Assembly (NCBI RefSeq): GCF_022014495.1
Contig: NZ_JAKLSQ010000005.1
Coordinates: forward strand, 3,436-45,212
DNA from: Sandaracinobacteroides sayramensis
GTDB taxonomy: Bacteria; Pseudomonadota; Alphaproteobacteria; Sphingomonadales; Sphingomonadaceae
Direction: 5' to 3'
Length of the DNA: 41,777 nt
This document shows, piece after piece, positions 32,285-41,275 of this stretch. Below the pieces are notes generated by a model. It saw only the letters and a program-made list of their open reading frames with translations. It made no database searches and was not told the DNA's origin. Made by a program: the position numbers and the translations under genes. Each line of letters begins with the position of its first letter. Position 1 is the first letter of the stretch.

Positions 32285-32905
32285 GCCCCCCCATCCGATC
32301 CTGCGGGCGAGACGCCCGTTCCGGCTGATACCCTGCCGCCTGCCCTGTCGCCCGCTCTGCCGCCCCTCCGCCCCGACTGGCGCAAACGGCCCCTTGTGCT
32401 GGTGGGGCTGATGGGGTCCGGCAAGACGACGGTCGGCAGGCGGCTGGCCGCGCGCCTCAACTGGCCCTTCGTCGACGCCGACGCCGAAATCGAGGCGGCG
32501 GCGCAGATGCCGATCTCGGAAATCTTCGCCCGCTTCGGCGAGCCGCATTTCCGCGACGGCGAGCGGCGGGTGATCGGCCGGCTGATGGAAAGCGGCCAGC
32601 GGGTGATCGCCACCGGCGGCGGCGCCTTCGTCGATGCGGAGACGCGCGCCCTCATTCTGCGCGAGGGCACCGCGATCTGGCTGGACGCGGCCATCGAAAC
32701 GCTGGTATCGCGCGTCGCCCGCCGCAGCCACCGGCCCCTCCTCGTCGGCAGGAATCCGGCCGAGGTGCTGACCGAGTTGATGGCCGTGCGGGGGCCGCTC
32801 TACGCCGAGGCGCCGATCCGCGTCGTCTCGGCGAACGCCCCGCACGACGACACCGTAAACGCCATTCTTGACCATTTGAAGAAAAGAGACCCGAAATTCC
32901 GATGA
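32270..32905 (+). CDS. aroK: Shikimate kinase
   Basis: This 211-residue kinase phosphorylates shikimate at the 3-hydroxyl with ATP. Walker A is GLMGSGKTT near residue 48, then the shikimate-binding residues in FVDADAEIE, FRDGERRVI and GGGAFVD, and the lid arginine in RSHRPLL. A 40-residue proline-rich N-terminal extension (EAPPSDPAGETPVPADTLPP) precedes the kinase fold and is longer than usual. The only plausible starts are GTG at 32270 or 32279; frame further upstream is antisense to the divergent gene. No ribosome binding site is visible, which fits a leaderless start. The gene ends in a 17-bp tandem duplication that reaches into the aroB start. Confidence 0.92.
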   Translation: MKPVEAPPSDPAGETPVPADTLPPALSPALPPLRPDWRKRPLVLVGLMGSGKTTVGRRLAARLNWPFVDADAEIEAAAQMPISEIFARFGEPHFRDGERRVIGRLMESGQRVIATGGGAFVDAETRALILREGTAIWLDAAIETLVSRVARRSHRPLLVGRNPAEVLTELMAVRGPLYAEAPIRVVSANAPHDDTVNAILDHLKKRDPKFR

Positions 32906-32925
32906 TCGCGAAATTCCGATGATCG
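32892..32925. repeat. Perfect 17-bp tandem duplication at the aroK-aroB junction
   Basis: CGAAATTCCGATGATCG occurs at 32892-32908 and again, with no gap, at 32909-32925. The first copy carries the aroK stop (TGA 32903-32905) overlapping an ATG. The second carries the aroB start (ATG 32919). The ATG in copy one opens a six-codon frame (MIAKFR) whose TGA overlaps the aroB ATG. Confidence 0.95.
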
Positions 32926-34049
32926 ACGTGCCCGTTGCCCTGAACGACCGCAGCTATCGGATCTCCATCGGATCCGGCCTGCTGGCGACCGCAGGCGAAC
33001 GCCTCGCCGAACTGACCCGCGCGAAGCGCATCCCCGTGGTGACCGACGCCCATGTCGCCGACCGGCTGCTGCCGAAGCTGACCGCCGGCCTTGACGGTTT
33101 TGAAGTCGTGCCGATCGTGGTGGCGCCGGGCGAGCCGAGCAAGAGCTTCGGCGAGTTGGAGCGGCTGGTGGACGCGCTGCTGGGGCTGGAAGTGAAACGC
33201 TCCGACGTGGTGCTGGCGCTGGGCGGCGGCGTGATCGGCGATCTGACCGGCTTCGCCGCCTCGATCGTGAAGCGCGGGATGAACTTCATCCAGGTGCCGA
33301 CCAGCTTGCTGGCGATGGTGGACAGCTCCGTCGGCGGCAAGACCGGGATCAACACGCCGCGCGGCAAGAATCTGGTGGGCGCCTTCCACCAGCCGCTCGC
33401 CGTCTGGGCCGATCTCGACTGCCTCGCCACCCTGCCCGAGCGGGAGATGCGGGCCGGCTATGCCGAGGTGGTGAAATATGGCCTGATCGGCGACCCGGCC
33501 TTCTACATCTGGTGCGAGGCGAACGCCGCCCGCCTGCTGGCCGGGGACCGGGAAGCGCTGGCGCATGCGGTGGCGCAAAGCTGCCGCGCCAAGGCCGCCA
33601 TCGTCGCCGCCGACGAGCGGGAGACGGGCGACATCCGCGCGCTGCTGAACCTCGGCCATACCTTCGGCCATGCGCTGGAAGCGGAAACCGGCTTTTCCAG
33701 CCGGCTGCTGCACGGCGAGGCGGTGGCGATCGGCATGGCGCAGGCGCTGCGCTTTTCCGCCGCGCGCGGGCTTTGCGCCGGAGTCGAGGCCGAGCGGCTG
33801 ACGGCGCATCTCGCCTCCATCGGCATGATGGCCTGGGCGCAGCAGGCGGGAATCGCCGCCGACGCCGCGCCGCGCCTCGTCGCCCACATGCTGCAGGACA
33901 AGAAGATGACGGACGCCGGCCTGCCCTTCATCCTCGCCCGCTCGATCGGCGACGCCTTCGTGGCGAAGGACGTGCCGCTGGAAGCGGTGACCACTTTCCT
34001 CGACGCCGATCTGAAGGCAGAATATGGCGGCAGGAGCGTGGCGGCATGA
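32919..34049 (+). CDS. aroB: 3-dehydroquinate synthase
   Basis: This 376-residue enzyme closes DAHP to 3-dehydroquinate, the second step of the shikimate pathway, using NAD and a metal ion. The NAD-binding part reads [17 protein letters not shown]. The core [20 protein letters not shown] and [16 protein letters not shown] are signature stretches, and the metal ligands lie in EVVKYG (Glu), [11 protein letters not shown] and [11 protein letters not shown] (His). The length is normal. It follows aroK by 13 bases through a tandem duplication and overlaps msrB by four bases (ATGA), so the three form an operon. Confidence 0.97.
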   Translation: MIDVPVALNDRSYRISIGSGLLATAGERLAELTRAKRIPVVTDAHVADRLLPKLTAGLDGFEVVPIVVAPGEPSKSFGELERLVDALLGLEVKRSDVVLALGGGVIGDLTGFAASIVKRGMNFIQVPTSLLAMVDSSVGGKTGINTPRGKNLVGAFHQPLAVWADLDCLATLPEREMRAGYAEVVKYGLIGDPAFYIWCEANAARLLAGDREALAHAVAQSCRAKAAIVAADERETGDIRALLNLGHTFGHALEAETGFSSRLLHGEAVAIGMAQALRFSAARGLCAGVEAERLTAHLASIGMMAWAQQAGIAADAAPRLVAHMLQDKKMTDAGLPFILARSIGDAFVAKDVPLEAVTTFLDADLKAEYGGRSVAA

Positions 34050-34441
34050 GCGACTATCCCTTCACCCTGACCGACGCCCAATGGCGCGCGAGGCTGACGC
34101 CGGAGCAATATGCGGTGATGCGCCAGCATGGCACCGAGCGGCCCGGAAGCTGCGGCCTGCTGCGCGAGAAACGGCCGGGGGTGTTCCATTGCGCCGGCTG
34201 CGGCGAGGCGCTGTTCGAAGGCGGCACCAAGTTCGAAAGCGGCACCGGCTGGCCGAGCTTCGACACGCCGGTGGCCGGCTCGGTGGGGGAAAGCCGCGAC
34301 ACGAGCCATGGGATGGTGCGCACCGAGGTGCATTGCGCCAATTGCGGCAGCCATCTGGGGCATGTGTTCCCGGACGGGCCGCCGCCGACCGGGCTGCGCT
34401 ATTGCATCAACGGCGTGGCGCTGGAGTTCGAGCCGGCCTGA
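34046..34441 (+). CDS. msrB: Peptide-methionine (R)-S-oxide reductase
   Basis: This 131-residue repair enzyme reduces the R form of methionine sulfoxide in proteins. Two CxxC pairs (CAGC and CANC) bind structural zinc, GTGWPSFD is the substrate pocket, and the catalytic cysteine is in [10 protein letters not shown] near the C-terminus; a cysteine in PGSCGLL may resolve the sulfenate. No signal peptide is present, so it works in the cytoplasm. The ATG overlaps the aroB stop by four bases, so it is co-translated with aroB. It converges with tadA, with 7 bases between the stops. Confidence 0.96.
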   Translation: MSDYPFTLTDAQWRARLTPEQYAVMRQHGTERPGSCGLLREKRPGVFHCAGCGEALFEGGTKFESGTGWPSFDTPVAGSVGESRDTSHGMVRTEVHCANCGSHLGHVFPDGPPPTGLRYCINGVALEFEPA

Positions 34442-34448
34442 TCCGTTT

Positions 34449-34898
34449 TCAGCGCCGCTCCTGGAAGAAGCCGAGCAGCAGTGCGGCGGCTTCCGCTTCG
34501 GAAATGCCGGCGACGATTTCCGGCTTGTGGCGGCTGTGGGCGAAGATGCGCGGGCCATGCTCCACGCCGCCGCCCTTCGGGTCGGACGCGGCGTAGACGA
34601 GGCGGGCGACGCGGGCCTCGGCGATCGCCGCCGCGCACATCGGGCAGGGCTCCAGCGTGACGGTCAGCGTGCAGCCCGGCAGACGCTCCGAGCCGAGCTT
34701 CAGGGCGGCTTCGCGCAGCACCAGCATTTCGGCGTGCGCGGTCGGGTCCGGCAGGGTTTTGGTGAGGTTGTGGGCTTCGGCCAGCAGAGAGCCGTCGGCG
34801 CTGGTGAGGACGGCGCCCACCGGCACCTCCCCTCGCGCGGCGGCGGCGCGCGCCAGTTCCAGCGCCCGCGCCATCTGCGGGTTGGCGGGAAAGGCCAT
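34449..34898 (-). CDS. tadA: tRNA-specific adenosine deaminase
   Basis: This 149-residue zinc deaminase turns adenosine 34 of tRNA-Arg into inosine so that one tRNA reads three arginine codons. The catalytic pair is in TAHAEM (His ligand and proton-shuttling Glu) and the two further zinc ligands are in EPCPMCAAAI. The length and the VPVGAVL opening fit TadA. The ATG at 34898 lies 5 bases after the stop of the large beta-helix gene, so tadA is probably translated from the same message. A general nucleoside deaminase is the less likely alternative. Confidence 0.93.
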   Translation of the reverse strand: MAFPANPQMARALELARAAAARGEVPVGAVLTSADGSLLAEAHNLTKTLPDPTAHAEMLVLREAALKLGSERLPGCTLTVTLEPCPMCAAAIAEARVARLVYAASDPKGGGVEHGPRIFAHSRHKPEIVAGISEAEAAALLLGFFQERR

Positions 34899-34903
34899 GC
34901 CGC

Positions 34904-37804
34904 TCAGCGGTCTTCGCGCACCAGAAGGCCGGTGAAGCCGGTGATGATGATGGCGATCAGCGTCGCCCCCAGAAGCTGCAGCAGGATGGAAAGCAGCGTC
35001 AGCAGGCCGCCCGGCACCAGCAGCGCATGGGCGGCATCGTCCGCCTCGCCGGCGGCGGGGCGGGGGCCGACCGGGATTCGCGCCGCGTCGTTCGAGCGCC
35101 AGAAGGATTCGACTCCGAAATCGATGAAGGGCACGAACAGGTCGAAGGCATAGGCGACGGGGCGGAATTTCGGATAGCCGCCGGATTCCAGCACCGACGG
35201 CTCGAAATCGGCGGCGCGGGGCTGCACGAAGGCCGATTGCCCGGCGCAGAGCTCGGCATGGCCCACCGGGCAGCGGCTGTCGGCCAGGCCGAATATCAGC
35301 GCGAAGCCCAGCACGATCGCCGCCGAGATTCCGACCGCCTTCCAGGGGTTGAAGCCATAGTCCGCCACCCAGTGCAGCAGGGCGCTGATCAGCCGCTCGA
35401 ACGGGCGGACGCCGTCGGCCATGCGCTGGCGCACGCGGCGTTCGATGGCGATGGACTGCGCCGCCTCGTCATAGCCCATCCCCTTCAGCACCACCGACGC
35501 CTGCCGCCAGGGCTGCGGGTTGAAATGCGTCTTCAGGTCGGCCGCGGACTGGCCGGCGAGCCAGGCCTGCCGCGCCTCCGCCACATGGCCTTCGGCGCCG
35601 GGAACGCCGGCGGGATGTTCCAGATGCGAATATTCGAAGCCGTCCAGCACCAGATGCTGCACTTCCAGCGGCCGGCCGCCGGGGCCCGGCACGCAGCGCC
35701 GGCCTTCGCAGCTGTCGGCGCCCTTGGGCAGCGGGTCCGGCCAGCCGCTGCGGAAATCCTCCAGCGTGTCGCAGCGGGCGCGGGCGAGGTTGACGACGCC
35801 CTGCGGCTTTTCCCGCGGCAGCACCAGCCGCCCCTCGATCCGCGCCTCCACCAGATTGAGCGCGTCGAGCCGCGTGTCGCGCGGGACCAGGTTCTCCAGC
35901 CCCTCCGGCAGGGGCGACGAGGACAGCAGCGCCGATTCGAGGTCGATGAGGCCATGGAAGCAGGCGCGCGCGGCGACGAGCGTGGCCGGCAGGCGCACGG
36001 CGCTGAACGCCGCCACGCCGACGATATCGGCATCGCTCAGCGTCACCGCGATCGGCCCGCTGCACCGGACCCTGAGGGCATGGGCTTTGAGGCCCTTGAC
36101 GATGGAAGCGCCGGCGAGATTGACTCCGCCGGCGAGATAGGCCCGGCTGACCTCCACGCCGCGCCGGAACTCCCCACCCGGGGCATAAAGCGCATAGCCG
36201 CCCGGGTAGAGGATCCGGGCCTGTTCCAGATTGAGCGCGCCGGTCAGTTCCGCCCGGCTGAGATCGACATAGCCCCGGACGAAGGCCTGGGCGAGGTTGA
36301 TTTCCCCGAACTTCGCATCGAAGCCCGCCACCGCGCAATCGCGGCGGCTGGTGACCCGCAATTCCGCCGCATAGAGCGCGTGCGGGATGCGCGCGTTGTT
36401 GAGGTCGAGGCGCCCCCAGAGCCAGGCCCTGTCGAGCCAGAGGCTGGCGGCGGAGAGATCCTGCGCCCGGATCGCGCAGGGCGCGCGGGTGGAGCTGATC
36501 TGCGCTTCCAGCAGCGAGCATTGCCCGGCGATGGCGGCGGCGTTGATGTCGAGCGTGCCGAAAATCCGGCAGCGGTTCATGCGGAAGCTGTCCGCGCGCA
36601 GCCCCTGGCAATAGAATTCGAAACCCGGAGCGCTGGCGCTGCCTTCCGCCACCACGTCATTGCCGTTGACCGCGCCCGAGGCGCTCAGCGCCATCAGGCC
36701 GACATTGCCCTGGAAATGCGCGTTGTCGAAGTGGAACTCGCCCAGCTGCGCCCCATCCAGGCTGAGCGCCTGCCGGCCGGGGTTGCGCACCTGCAGGCGC
36801 CGGGCGTTTAATTCATGCCGGACGCTTATATATTGCAGGTCCAGCCAGCCATTGGCCTTCACATCCTCCAGCCAGAGCTCGCCGGCCTGCAATTTCCCCG
36901 CCTGCAACGGCACATGCGCCCGGCGCAGCAGCAGGCTGCGCTCCAGACGCGCCGGGCCGTTGATCCGCGCGCGCATCATCGCCATCCCGCCGCCCAGGCG
37001 GGAATCCGTCAACTGCAACTGCTCGATCGTGGAATCGACGAGGCTGAGCGCGAAGCCGCCGGGCACCCGGCTGTTGATCCGCACCCCGGTCATTCGCAAT
37101 ATCCTGTCGATGCCGGCCCTTTCCAGCGCCACCATCCCCGCCGCATGCAGGCCCGTGCAGTCGACGTTCAGGGCGCTCATCGCCCCGCCGTTGACGGCGA
37201 TCGGCTCGTTGCAGCGGATCCGCGCGTGCGTCAGGCTGAAGGCCACCCGCAGGCGCGCCGCCAGCAGGGTGACCCGGCCCTCGATCCGCGCCCCTTGCAA
37301 GATCAGCGAATCCGCCTCGAGCTGATCGGCCATCACCGCCGCGCCGACCGCGCCCGGCAGCCGCACCTGCGTGCCTTCCAGGGAGACCCCGCCCGAAGCC
37401 CGAAGGCGCAGCAGGCCGATCGGGCCTTCCGACGAGCATTGGCTGACGAGCACGTCCCCCGTCACGTCGGACAGGCTGAGGTCGAGCCCGGCGGCGAAGT
37501 GGCAGTTGCTGAAACCGATGGAGATGGGAATCTGCATCATCGCCAGATCCAGTTCGGTCTGGAACAGGGCGCCGTCGATCAGCAGGCCGGAGACGTTCGC
37601 CGCCCAGTCCGGCCAGTCGGGGTGGGTGAAGCGGCCGGAAATGGCGCTGCGGACCAGTTCCGGCGCGATGCGCCGCGCATCCGCCTCCTGCGGCAGAGCG
37701 CTGAGGTCCGTCGACTCGCCGAGCGCGAGCTGCTGCAGGAAGAGGCGCTCGGCCTCTGTCGGCTGACCGTCCGGCCCGGAAAATGCGTCGAAAACCTGCC
37801 CCAT
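34904..37804 (-). CDS. Beta-helix-like repeat protein with C-terminal membrane domain
   Basis: The 966-residue protein has no signal peptide. Residues of about 60-680 are a long run of loose 20-residue units of the type LxLxxAxIxGxLxLxxxxI, as in AGGVNLAGASIVKGLKAHAL and YVDLSRAELTGALNLEQARI, which resembles pentapeptide-type right-handed beta-helices. A charged linker follows (RQAWLAGQSAADLKTHFNPQ). Near residue 825-845 is a membrane helix (WKAVGISAAIVLGFALIFG), then a 90-residue loop with FRPVAYAFDLFVPFIDFGV, and a second helix close to the C-terminus (LLTLLSILLQLLGATLIAII). Similar proteins are sometimes labelled membrane-associated oxidoreductase without evidence. It is just upstream of tadA. 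Function unknown. Confidence 0.85.
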   Translation of the reverse strand: MGQVFDAFSGPDGQPTEAERLFLQQLALGESTDLSALPQEADARRIAPELVRSAISGRFTHPDWPDWAANVSGLLIDGALFQTELDLAMMQIPISIGFSNCHFAAGLDLSLSDVTGDVLVSQCSSEGPIGLLRLRASGGVSLEGTQVRLPGAVGAAVMADQLEADSLILQGARIEGRVTLLAARLRVAFSLTHARIRCNEPIAVNGGAMSALNVDCTGLHAAGMVALERAGIDRILRMTGVRINSRVPGGFALSLVDSTIEQLQLTDSRLGGGMAMMRARINGPARLERSLLLRRAHVPLQAGKLQAGELWLEDVKANGWLDLQYISVRHELNARRLQVRNPGRQALSLDGAQLGEFHFDNAHFQGNVGLMALSASGAVNGNDVVAEGSASAPGFEFYCQGLRADSFRMNRCRIFGTLDINAAAIAGQCSLLEAQISSTRAPCAIRAQDLSAASLWLDRAWLWGRLDLNNARIPHALYAAELRVTSRRDCAVAGFDAKFGEINLAQAFVRGYVDLSRAELTGALNLEQARILYPGGYALYAPGGEFRRGVEVSRAYLAGGVNLAGASIVKGLKAHALRVRCSGPIAVTLSDADIVGVAAFSAVRLPATLVAARACFHGLIDLESALLSSSPLPEGLENLVPRDTRLDALNLVEARIEGRLVLPREKPQGVVNLARARCDTLEDFRSGWPDPLPKGADSCEGRRCVPGPGGRPLEVQHLVLDGFEYSHLEHPAGVPGAEGHVAEARQAWLAGQSAADLKTHFNPQPWRQASVVLKGMGYDEAAQSIAIERRVRQRMADGVRPFERLISALLHWVADYGFNPWKAVGISAAIVLGFALIFGLADSRCPVGHAELCAGQSAFVQPRAADFEPSVLESGGYPKFRPVAYAFDLFVPFIDFGVESFWRSNDAARIPVGPRPAAGEADDAAHALLVPGGLLTLLSILLQLLGATLIAIIITGFTGLLVREDR

Positions 37805-37899
37805 GCGGCACGCTTAACAAGCCCCCGGCGCGGCGCCAAGCCTGGGCGACGGGGGATGGGGCGGTTTGGATTGGCGGCTGGCGGTTTTCCTGCCGGTTC

Positions 37900-37985
37900 C
37901 CTGCGCCCCGGGCCTGGGGGCCGGCGTTCTTTCCCAGGCGTTGGGGGCGGCGAAAAGCTGGACCCCGGGTCAAGCCCGGGGTGAC
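37900..37985. repeat. Intergenic inverted repeat, copy F
   Basis: The right half (GCTGGACCCCGGGTCAAGC, ending CGGGGTGACG at 37985) is intact. The left half (GCGCCCCGGGCCTGGGGG, then CGGCGTTCTTTCC) has diverged. It lies between the typA stop and the start of the beta-helix gene. Confidence 0.75.
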
Positions 37986-38025
37986 GCGGTGGGGAGTGGC
38001 GGGGTGGTGGGGAAAGGGTGGGATG

Positions 38026-39849
38026 TCAGCCCGCCGCCTTCAGCGCGCGGGAGTGGCGCTTGCGCTCATGCGGGTCGAGGTAGAGCTTGCGGATGCGGAT
38101 CGACTTCGGAGTCACCTCCACCAGCTCGTCCTCGTCGATATAGGCGATCGCCTGCTCCAGCGTCAGCCGCTTGGGGGGGGAAAGCCGCAGCGCATCGTCC
38201 TTGCCGCTGGCGCGGAAGTTGGTGAGCTGCTTCGACTTCAGCGGATTCACTTCCAGATCGTCGGACTTGGCGTTCTCGCCCACCACCATCCCGGCGTAGA
38301 TCGGCTCGCCCGGCTGCACCATCAGCACGCCGCGCTCTTCCAGATAGCCGAGCGCATAGCCCACGGCTTCGCCGGTTTCGGTGGAGATGAGCACGCCGTT
38401 GGGGCGGCCGGCGATGGCGCCCTTCCACGGGCCGTAGCGGTCGAACAGGCGGTTCATGATTCCGGTGCCGCGCGTGTCGGAGAGGAATTCGCCATGGTAG
38501 CCGATCAGCCCGCGCGAGGGGCCGGTGAAGGAAAGGCGCACCTTGCCGCCGCCCGACGGGCGCATGTCGGTCATTTCCGCCTTCCGTGTCGCCATCTTCT
38601 CGACGACGGTGCCGGAATAGGCTTCGTCCACGTCGACGACGACGGTTTCATAGGGCTCGGTGCGGCCGCCGGCCTCGTCCTTGCCGAAGATCACGCGCGG
38701 GCGGCCGATCGAAAGCTCGAAGCCTTCGCGGCGCATCGTTTCGATCAGCACGCCCAGCTGCAGCTCGCCCCGGCCGGCGACGTCGAAACTGTCCTTCTCG
38801 TCGCTTTCGGTCACCTGGATGGCGACATTGCCTTCGGCTTCCTTCAGCAGCCGGTCGCGGATCATGCGGCTGGTGACTTTCGAGCCTTCCTTGCCGGCGA
38901 ACGGGCTGTCGTTGACGGCGAAGCGCATCGACAGCGTCGGCGGGTCGATCGGCTGGGCGGCGATCGGCTCCATCACCGCCGGGTCGGCGATGGTGTTGGC
39001 GACGGTCGCCACCGTGAGGCCGGCGATGGAGACGATGTCCCCGGCTTCCGCTTCCTCGACCGGCAGGCGTTCGAGGCCACGGAAGGCGAGGATCTTGCTG
39101 GCCCGGCCTTCCTCGACGACGTTGCCGTCGCGGTCGAGCGCGCGGATCGGCATGTTCACCTTCAGCGTGCCGGACGCGATGCGGCCGGTGAGGATGCGGC
39201 CGACGAACTGGTCGCGGTCGAGCAGGGAGACGAGGAAGCTGAAGGCCGCCGCCGGATCGGCGTCGGGCGCGCGGACGTGCGAGACGATGGTTTCGAACAA
39301 GGGCTCCAGCGTGCCTTCGCGCACGTCCGGGGTCAGGCCGGCGAAGCCGTTGCGGCCCGAGGCGAAGAGCACCGGGAAATCGAGCTGCTCGTCGTTGGCG
39401 CCGAGCGCCACGAAGAGGTCGAACACCTCGTCCAGCACTTCCTGCGGCCGGCCGTCCGCCCGGTCGATCTTGTTGACGACGACGATCGGGCGCAGGCCGA
39501 GCGCCAGCGCCTTCGAGGTGACGAACTTCGTCTGCGGCATGGCGCCTTCGGCGGAGTCCACCAGCAGGATCACGCCGTCGACCATCGAGAGGATGCGCTC
39601 CACCTCGCCGCCGAAGTCGGCGTGGCCGGGCGTGTCGACGATGTTGATGCGCGTGCCGTTCCATTCGACGGAGGTGCATTTGGCGAGGATGGTGATCCCG
39701 CGCTCGCGCTCGAGGTCGTTGCTGTCCATGGCGCGCTCGGCGACGCGCTGGTTGTCGCGGAAAGTGCCGGACTGGCGGAAGAGCTGGTCGACCAGGGTCG
39801 TCTTGCCATGGTCGACGTGGGCGATGATCGCCACGTTGCGAAGTTGCAT
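38026..39849 (-). CDS. typA: Translational GTPase TypA/BipA
   Basis: This 607-residue ribosome-binding GTPase helps assembly of the large subunit and stress growth. GTPase motifs are AHVDHGKTT (G1), RERGITI (G2), DTPGHADF (G3) and NKIDR (G4). Domains II, III and V of the elongation factor G type follow, and the BipA-specific C-terminal domain ends with [20 protein letters not shown] and PKSIRIRK. The ATG at 39849 starts [11 protein letters not shown], the normal N-terminus; upstream frame to 39978 is not protein-like. The length matches the family. It is a single-gene unit on the minus strand. Confidence 0.97.
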   Translation of the reverse strand: MQLRNVAIIAHVDHGKTTLVDQLFRQSGTFRDNQRVAERAMDSNDLERERGITILAKCTSVEWNGTRINIVDTPGHADFGGEVERILSMVDGVILLVDSAEGAMPQTKFVTSKALALGLRPIVVVNKIDRADGRPQEVLDEVFDLFVALGANDEQLDFPVLFASGRNGFAGLTPDVREGTLEPLFETIVSHVRAPDADPAAAFSFLVSLLDRDQFVGRILTGRIASGTLKVNMPIRALDRDGNVVEEGRASKILAFRGLERLPVEEAEAGDIVSIAGLTVATVANTIADPAVMEPIAAQPIDPPTLSMRFAVNDSPFAGKEGSKVTSRMIRDRLLKEAEGNVAIQVTESDEKDSFDVAGRGELQLGVLIETMRREGFELSIGRPRVIFGKDEAGGRTEPYETVVVDVDEAYSGTVVEKMATRKAEMTDMRPSGGGKVRLSFTGPSRGLIGYHGEFLSDTRGTGIMNRLFDRYGPWKGAIAGRPNGVLISTETGEAVGYALGYLEERGVLMVQPGEPIYAGMVVGENAKSDDLEVNPLKSKQLTNFRASGKDDALRLSPPKRLTLEQAIAYIDEDELVEVTPKSIRIRKLYLDPHERKRHSRALKAAG

Positions 39850-40174
39850 GCAGGAATTCCAAGCGGGATCTAGGATAAGGTGGCGCGCGCATAGCGGAAC
39901 TGCCGCAATGCAACAAGTGCGCCGGAAATGCGCCGGCCGGATGGCGTCCGCCGCATATCCACATCGAAGTGGCCGCAAGGGGCGGAAACCGCCCGGAGGC
40001 GCGGTTGACTTTGCGGGAAGGGGGGGCCATCGCTTTCAACGGGTTGAATAGGGCGGAACGGCCTGGGGCGGCCGGACCGCGAAGAACCGGAGCGGACAAA
40101 GAGGCCCGCGCCCTGGCTTTCGCGAGCCCCGACTTTCGCGGGACAGGGTCACGGCCTCCAAGAAGGACAGTCGA
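39850..40174. other. Gene-free gap between typA and rodZ
   Basis: These 325 bases hold the promoters of two divergent genes. A small perfect hairpin lies at 39981-39995 (GGGCGG AAA CCGCCC). A TTGACT at 40006-40011 could be the -35 box of the rodZ-like gene, but no good -10 box follows. No gene or RNA was recognised. Confidence 0.5.
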
Positions 40175-41200
40175 GTGGACGAGTCGAACGGCGTGCCCGA
40201 AGGTGGAGTTGCAGGCGCCAAGGCGGGCGGTCGCAGGCGCGGCGTGCGGCAGCCGGGCGCGGCGCAGTCGAGCCCGGAAACGCTGCCCGCCGATGGAACG
40301 GACACCCCCGAAGAGCTGTCGCCGCCCGCCGTCCAGCCTTCCGCCCCACCGCTGCCGCTGACCGTCGGCGCGGAACTGCGGCAGGCGCGCGAGGCCGCCG
40401 GCCTCAGCCTGAACCAGGTGGCCGAGCGCACGAAGATCCGCCCCGGCATCCTGACCGACATCGAGGCCGACGCCCACGACCGGCTGCCGGCGCTGACCTA
40501 TTCGCTGGGCTTCGTGAAGGCCTATGCGCGGACGGTGGGGGTGGACCCTGCCGCCGCCGGCGAACGCTATCGCCGGGAATCGCTGAAAGGCGATCCGGTG
40601 CCGACCATGGTGGACCTGCAGCCGCTGGAGGAAAAGCGGATGCCCTCCTCCAGGCTGGTGGCGATCTCGGTGGCGGCGGTGCTGCTGGCGCTGGCCGGCT
40701 TCTGGGCCTGGGGAGCCGGATGGTTCAACGGCCCAGCGCCGCAAACGCCCGACGCGGAAAGCGTCTCCGCCCCCGATGCCGATGCGGAAGGGCCCCTGGC
40801 CGGAAATGTGCCCGGGAGCGTGGAGGTGACTCCGAGCGCGCCCGCGCCCGTCGACCGCACGGCGCCGGTGACGCTGACCGCGAAGGAAGAGGTGTGGCTT
40901 CGCATCGCCGATGGCGACGAGGCCTTCTTCATGGGCACCATGACCCCCGGGCAGACGATGACCCTGCCTTCCGGCCGGGCCTGGACGCTGCGCACCGGCC
41001 GGGCCGGGGCGCTGGACGTGAAGGTGGGCGACAAGGCCATCCCGCCGCTGGGCGGTGCCGCCGAGCAGGTGCGCAATGTCTCGCTGAAGCCGGAGGATCT
41101 GCTGGCGCGGCAGGCGCCGTCCGCCGGCGGGCTGCAGCCGACGGCCCCCGTTCCGGGGCTGGCGCCCGCCGCCGCTCCGGCGACCGCCGTCAGGGGCTGA
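40175..41200 (+). CDS. rodZ: RodZ-like helix-turn-helix membrane protein
   Basis: The 341-residue protein has the three parts of RodZ: a proline-rich cytoplasmic lead, a helix-turn-helix of the Xre/HTH_25 type at about residues 63-130 (VGAELRQAREAAGLSLNQVA through YSLGFVKAYARTVGVDP), one membrane helix near residues 160-185 (LVAISVAAVLLALAGFWAW) and a periplasmic DUF4115 beta domain (VTLTAKEEVWLRIADGDEAF). RodZ links the MreB cytoskeleton to the cell-wall elongation machinery. The start is GTG at 40175 with AGAAGGA 7 bases upstream. The 60-residue lead before the HTH and the alanine/proline tail are longer than in E. coli-type proteins at those ends. cpoB follows in the same direction. Confidence 0.88.
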   Translation: MDESNGVPEGGVAGAKAGGRRRGVRQPGAAQSSPETLPADGTDTPEELSPPAVQPSAPPLPLTVGAELRQAREAAGLSLNQVAERTKIRPGILTDIEADAHDRLPALTYSLGFVKAYARTVGVDPAAAGERYRRESLKGDPVPTMVDLQPLEEKRMPSSRLVAISVAAVLLALAGFWAWGAGWFNGPAPQTPDAESVSAPDADAEGPLAGNVPGSVEVTPSAPAPVDRTAPVTLTAKEEVWLRIADGDEAFFMGTMTPGQTMTLPSGRAWTLRTGRAGALDVKVGDKAIPPLGGAAEQVRNVSLKPEDLLARQAPSAGGLQPTAPVPGLAPAAAPATAVRG

Positions 41201-41202
41201 TT

Positions 41203-41256
41203 CAGCCTGCCGTAAGGCTGGCTGGGCTTGTGTCGCCATTCCATGCCGCCGCATGG
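41203..41256 (+). promoter_or_regulatory. Two hairpins between rodZ and cpoB
   Basis: CAGCCT and AGGCTG (41203-41208 with 41215-41220) start three bases after the rodZ stop, and CCATGC with GCATGG (41241-41246 with 41251-41256) lies 20 bases before the cpoB start. Neither has a T-run. They may slow readthrough or shape the cpoB leader. Confidence 0.35.
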
Positions 41257-41275
41257 ACGAAAGCAGTTTCCAGGG

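Noticed and set aside
39950-39966. A DnaA-box-like stretch near the typA start
   Set aside because: The sequence reads ATATCCCACA with an extra C, so it does not match TTATCCACA; no other boxes cluster there.
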